Below, piece by piece: positions 62,577-64,000 of a stretch of DNA of 64,000 bases. Position 1 is the stretch's first letter; every line of letters starts with the position of its first letter. Position numbers and translations under genes: made by a program. Below the pieces are notes generated by a model that did not search any database, was not told the DNA's origin, and saw only the letters and a list, made by a program, of their open reading frames with translations. Source of the stretch: an uncultured Roseobacter sp. (GTDB lineage: Bacteria > Pseudomonadota > Alphaproteobacteria > Rhodobacterales > Rhodobacteraceae); contig NZ_CANLNE010000001.1 in the NCBI RefSeq assembly GCF_947492555.1, forward strand, positions 1,302,001 through 1,366,000, given 5' to 3'.

Positions 62577-63176
62577 TCAAGCGACTTGCTCAAAGCGACA
62601 GCGGGCGCAGAGTGGATAGTTCTCAACAAATTCGGTAACGGCTGCTTTCATCAGGCCATAACTCTCGCCATAGAAGAACAGACCGGTTTCGGTATTGCCA
62701 TCCCAATGACCCCGAAAAGCGCCGATGCCCTCCATAAGCGCCTCGCAGGTTTCGATCACTTCATTCACGTCAGAGGTCGCATAGACGTCATCCGGCAATT
62801 CCGTACCGTTAAGATAAATCCCCATGCCTTCGGCTTTTCCAATCGGCATGTCTTCAAGCCCATCAACCTTCAGCAACGATCCCTTTGGCGCGCCAAGGCT
62901 TTCCAACGCATTGCGTAGAAATGCCAATGTCTGTGGCGATGTATCCTGTGTCAGGATTTCCAGATCGCAATACTGGATGCCCGCGTGATCTGCCAGAAGC
63001 ATGGTGCCCCCGCCGGTCACCTCACCCAATCCGGCTTCCTGCAGGATTTCGGCCATTGGCGCTTCGTAATATTCGTAGCGATCAACTGGCTGCACCTGTG
63101 CGTTCAGTTGCGCCACTACAAATACGCCCTCCGGGGTCGCTTCATTCTTGCGAAAAGGGTTCCAGAAATTGCCCAT
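62577..63176 (-). CDS. Conserved-looking hypothetical protein
   Basis: A 199-residue soluble protein, MGNFWNPFRKNEATPEGVFV at the start, acidic overall, with a CxxC near the C-terminus (YPLCARCRFEQ). A DUF-type fold of alternating strands and helices seems likely (DLEILTQDTSPQTLAFLRNA), but I do not recognise the family. It converges on recR with no gap and no terminator. Confidence 0.7.
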   Translation of the reverse strand: MGNFWNPFRKNEATPEGVFVVAQLNAQVQPVDRYEYYEAPMAEILQEAGLGEVTGGGTMLLADHAGIQYCDLEILTQDTSPQTLAFLRNALESLGAPKGSLLKVDGLEDMPIGKAEGMGIYLNGTELPDDVYATSDVNEVIETCEALMEGIGAFRGHWDGNTETGLFFYGESYGLMKAAVTEFVENYPLCARCRFEQVA

Positions 63177-63711
63177 TTGACCACCTTCATTGCCGGCTCG
63201 ACTTGCTCACCGCTTAAGAGTGAACTGTGATGAAGGAAAAAAGATGTAAGAAAAATGGCAAATCGTGGACGTGGTCTGTTCCGAACAAAAAGACGATTCC
63301 TCTCGTGCAGAGCGGTTGGCAAGGGATCGGTACTCTCACCGATGGGCAACGACGCTAAACAAGACGGGTGTAAACACACCCGGCACCCTCAAGTTAATGT
63401 CAGAGTTTCAGAGCTGTCAGCAACGGACTGCACCGGTTCCACGTTGCTTGCGTAGAGCGCGGCAGACGCTGTCATCATCGGTCATCAATCTACACATCAA
63501 AACAGCCCAAGGCGTTCGTCAGCAGGCTGCGTCCGTTGCGGATGTCCAGACCGGTCACTACCGCAGGCAGACCTGTACCGGCGTCCGTTAAATGTCGCCA
63601 CTGATTACCTGAAATGGCTTTATTCGTATGTCTGCGGCCATGCATGATGGGGCAAAAGGAAAGCCCCGGCATCTCGCGACACCGGGGCACATGTTTGCAC
63701 TGCGTATCTGA
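63177..63711. other. 535-bp gap without a clear gene
   Basis: The gap lies between two minus-strand genes. It has overlapping open frames of 66-108 codons on both strands, none recognisable and none with a good start. A short hairpin CGGGTGT/ACACCCG lies at 63365-63382. A minus-strand frame ending at 63490 has coding-like codon use near its end (DAGTGLPAVVTGLDIRNGRS), which may be a gene remnant. The promoter for the gene at 63176 is expected at its left edge and the terminator at 63663-63688 at its right edge. Confidence 0.4.
63663..63688 (-). terminator. Terminator of the gene at the window end
   Basis: GCCCCGG and CCGGGGC form a 7-bp G+C stem with a 12-nt loop; on the minus strand it is followed by TTTCCTTTT. 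It lies about 23 bp after the stop of the partial gene at 63712. Confidence 0.7.
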
Positions 63712-64000
63712 TCAGGTACGCGGATCGTCTTCTTCAGCGTCTTCGTCCGACGTGCCTTCCGGCAGGTTGAAGAAGCTATCCGCGTCTGCGAAATCTTCTT
63801 TCTCTTCCACATCCGGTTGCTCTTCGCTGTCACCTGCAAGGGTGAAGGTTTCCAGCCCTTCGATGGCCGTCGGAATTTTTGGTTCCGCATCCATGCCCAG
63901 GCTCTGTTCGGTGCTGACCAGCTTGCGACGCTCGTCATCGCTCATTACCGGGGCGTCGGCTGCCTTTTTGGCAGCGGCCTTCTGCACGGCGGCATCCAGT
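63712..64000 (-). CDS. Acidic C-terminal part of an unknown protein (5' end outside window)
   Basis: The minus-strand frame is open from base 64000 to the TGA at 63712, 96 codons. A GTG at 63987 is possible as a start, but the in-frame residues before it (LDAA) read on naturally, so I treat the gene as truncated by the window edge. The visible part has an Ala/Lys segment (QKAAAKKAADAP), then a long acidic tail (EEQPDVEEKEDFADADSFF to EDAEEDDPRT). Such tails are common in disordered C-termini; family not recognised. Confidence 0.55.
   Translation of the reverse strand, partial: LDAAVQKAAAKKAADAPVMSDDERRKLVSTEQSLGMDAEPKIPTAIEGLETFTLAGDSEEQPDVEEKEDFADADSFFNLPEGTSDEDAEEDDPRT

Overview
The window looks like chromosomal DNA of a marine alphaproteobacterium of the Rhodobacteraceae/Roseobacter group; I cannot name the genus. 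The grounds are high G+C, MipZ in place of MinD for division-site control, the order ccoNOQP-ccoGHIS-(usp)-fnrL-hemN, an FnrL with FNR-type boxes, a Roseobacter-style box (benzoyl-CoA epoxide) cluster, TRAP transporters and an SRP RNA near dnaX-ybaB-recR. I saw no phage, insertion sequence, CRISPR array or rRNA operon. Genes are dense and many neighbours share 4-bp ATGA start/stop overlaps.

Layout. 1-6.3 kb: the 5' part of an unknown gene, rplS and rpmE with a terminator, a membrane chemoreceptor coupled to a small exported protein, mipZ, and two unknown genes. 5.8-10.3 kb: homogentisate (tyrosine/phenylalanine) catabolism, with a MarR regulator divergent from hmgA, a 38-residue membrane peptide, fahA, a DinB-fold protein, a small membrane protein and a RidA-family protein. 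10.3-13.1 kb: a long gap with one candidate small gene, a solitary Tat-exported ABC solute-binding protein and a DUF2165 membrane protein. 13.1-26.7 kb, all on the minus strand: an aromatic-acid island with a flavin hydroxylase, a TRAP transporter (dctPQM), benzoate-CoA ligase, an alpha/beta hydrolase, a DUF309 protein, boxC, boxB, a 47-residue four-cysteine protein, boxA, boxR and a stand-alone 3-hydroxyacyl-CoA dehydrogenase C-terminal-domain protein. Repeated TGCA-type elements lie before the ligase and before boxC.

26.8-34.7 kb: a CAT-anticodon tRNA, hemE, hemC, hemF, an SDR lacking the catalytic lysine, an RsmC-like methyltransferase, clpS, a HAD phosphatase and a D,D-carboxypeptidase with a SPOR domain. 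34.7-45.6 kb: the full cbb3 oxidase set (structural ccoNOQP and assembly ccoGHIS), a universal stress protein, fnrL and hemN, with FNR-type boxes in both control regions; this is a microaerobic/anaerobic respiration block. 45.7-51.4 kb: yejABEF oligopeptide ABC importer. 51.6-57.5 kb: membrane cytochrome c, prephenate dehydratase, two SRPBCC-type proteins, nudC and a CpdB-like nucleotidase without a signal peptide. 57.5-64 kb: SRP RNA, a TetR/hydrolase divergon with two operators, dnaX, a second RidA-like gene, ybaB, recR, an unknown gene and the 3' part of another.

How they work together: the benzoate island joins uptake, CoA activation, epoxidation and ring cleavage with its own regulator, but the next enzyme (BoxD aldehyde dehydrogenase) is not in view. 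The homogentisate cluster likewise lacks a recognisable maleylacetoacetate isomerase. The most interesting unexplained items are the small four-cysteine protein translationally coupled to boxA, the DinB protein in the homogentisate cluster, the NAD-domain-less HCDH protein coupled to boxR, and the repeat array in front of boxC.
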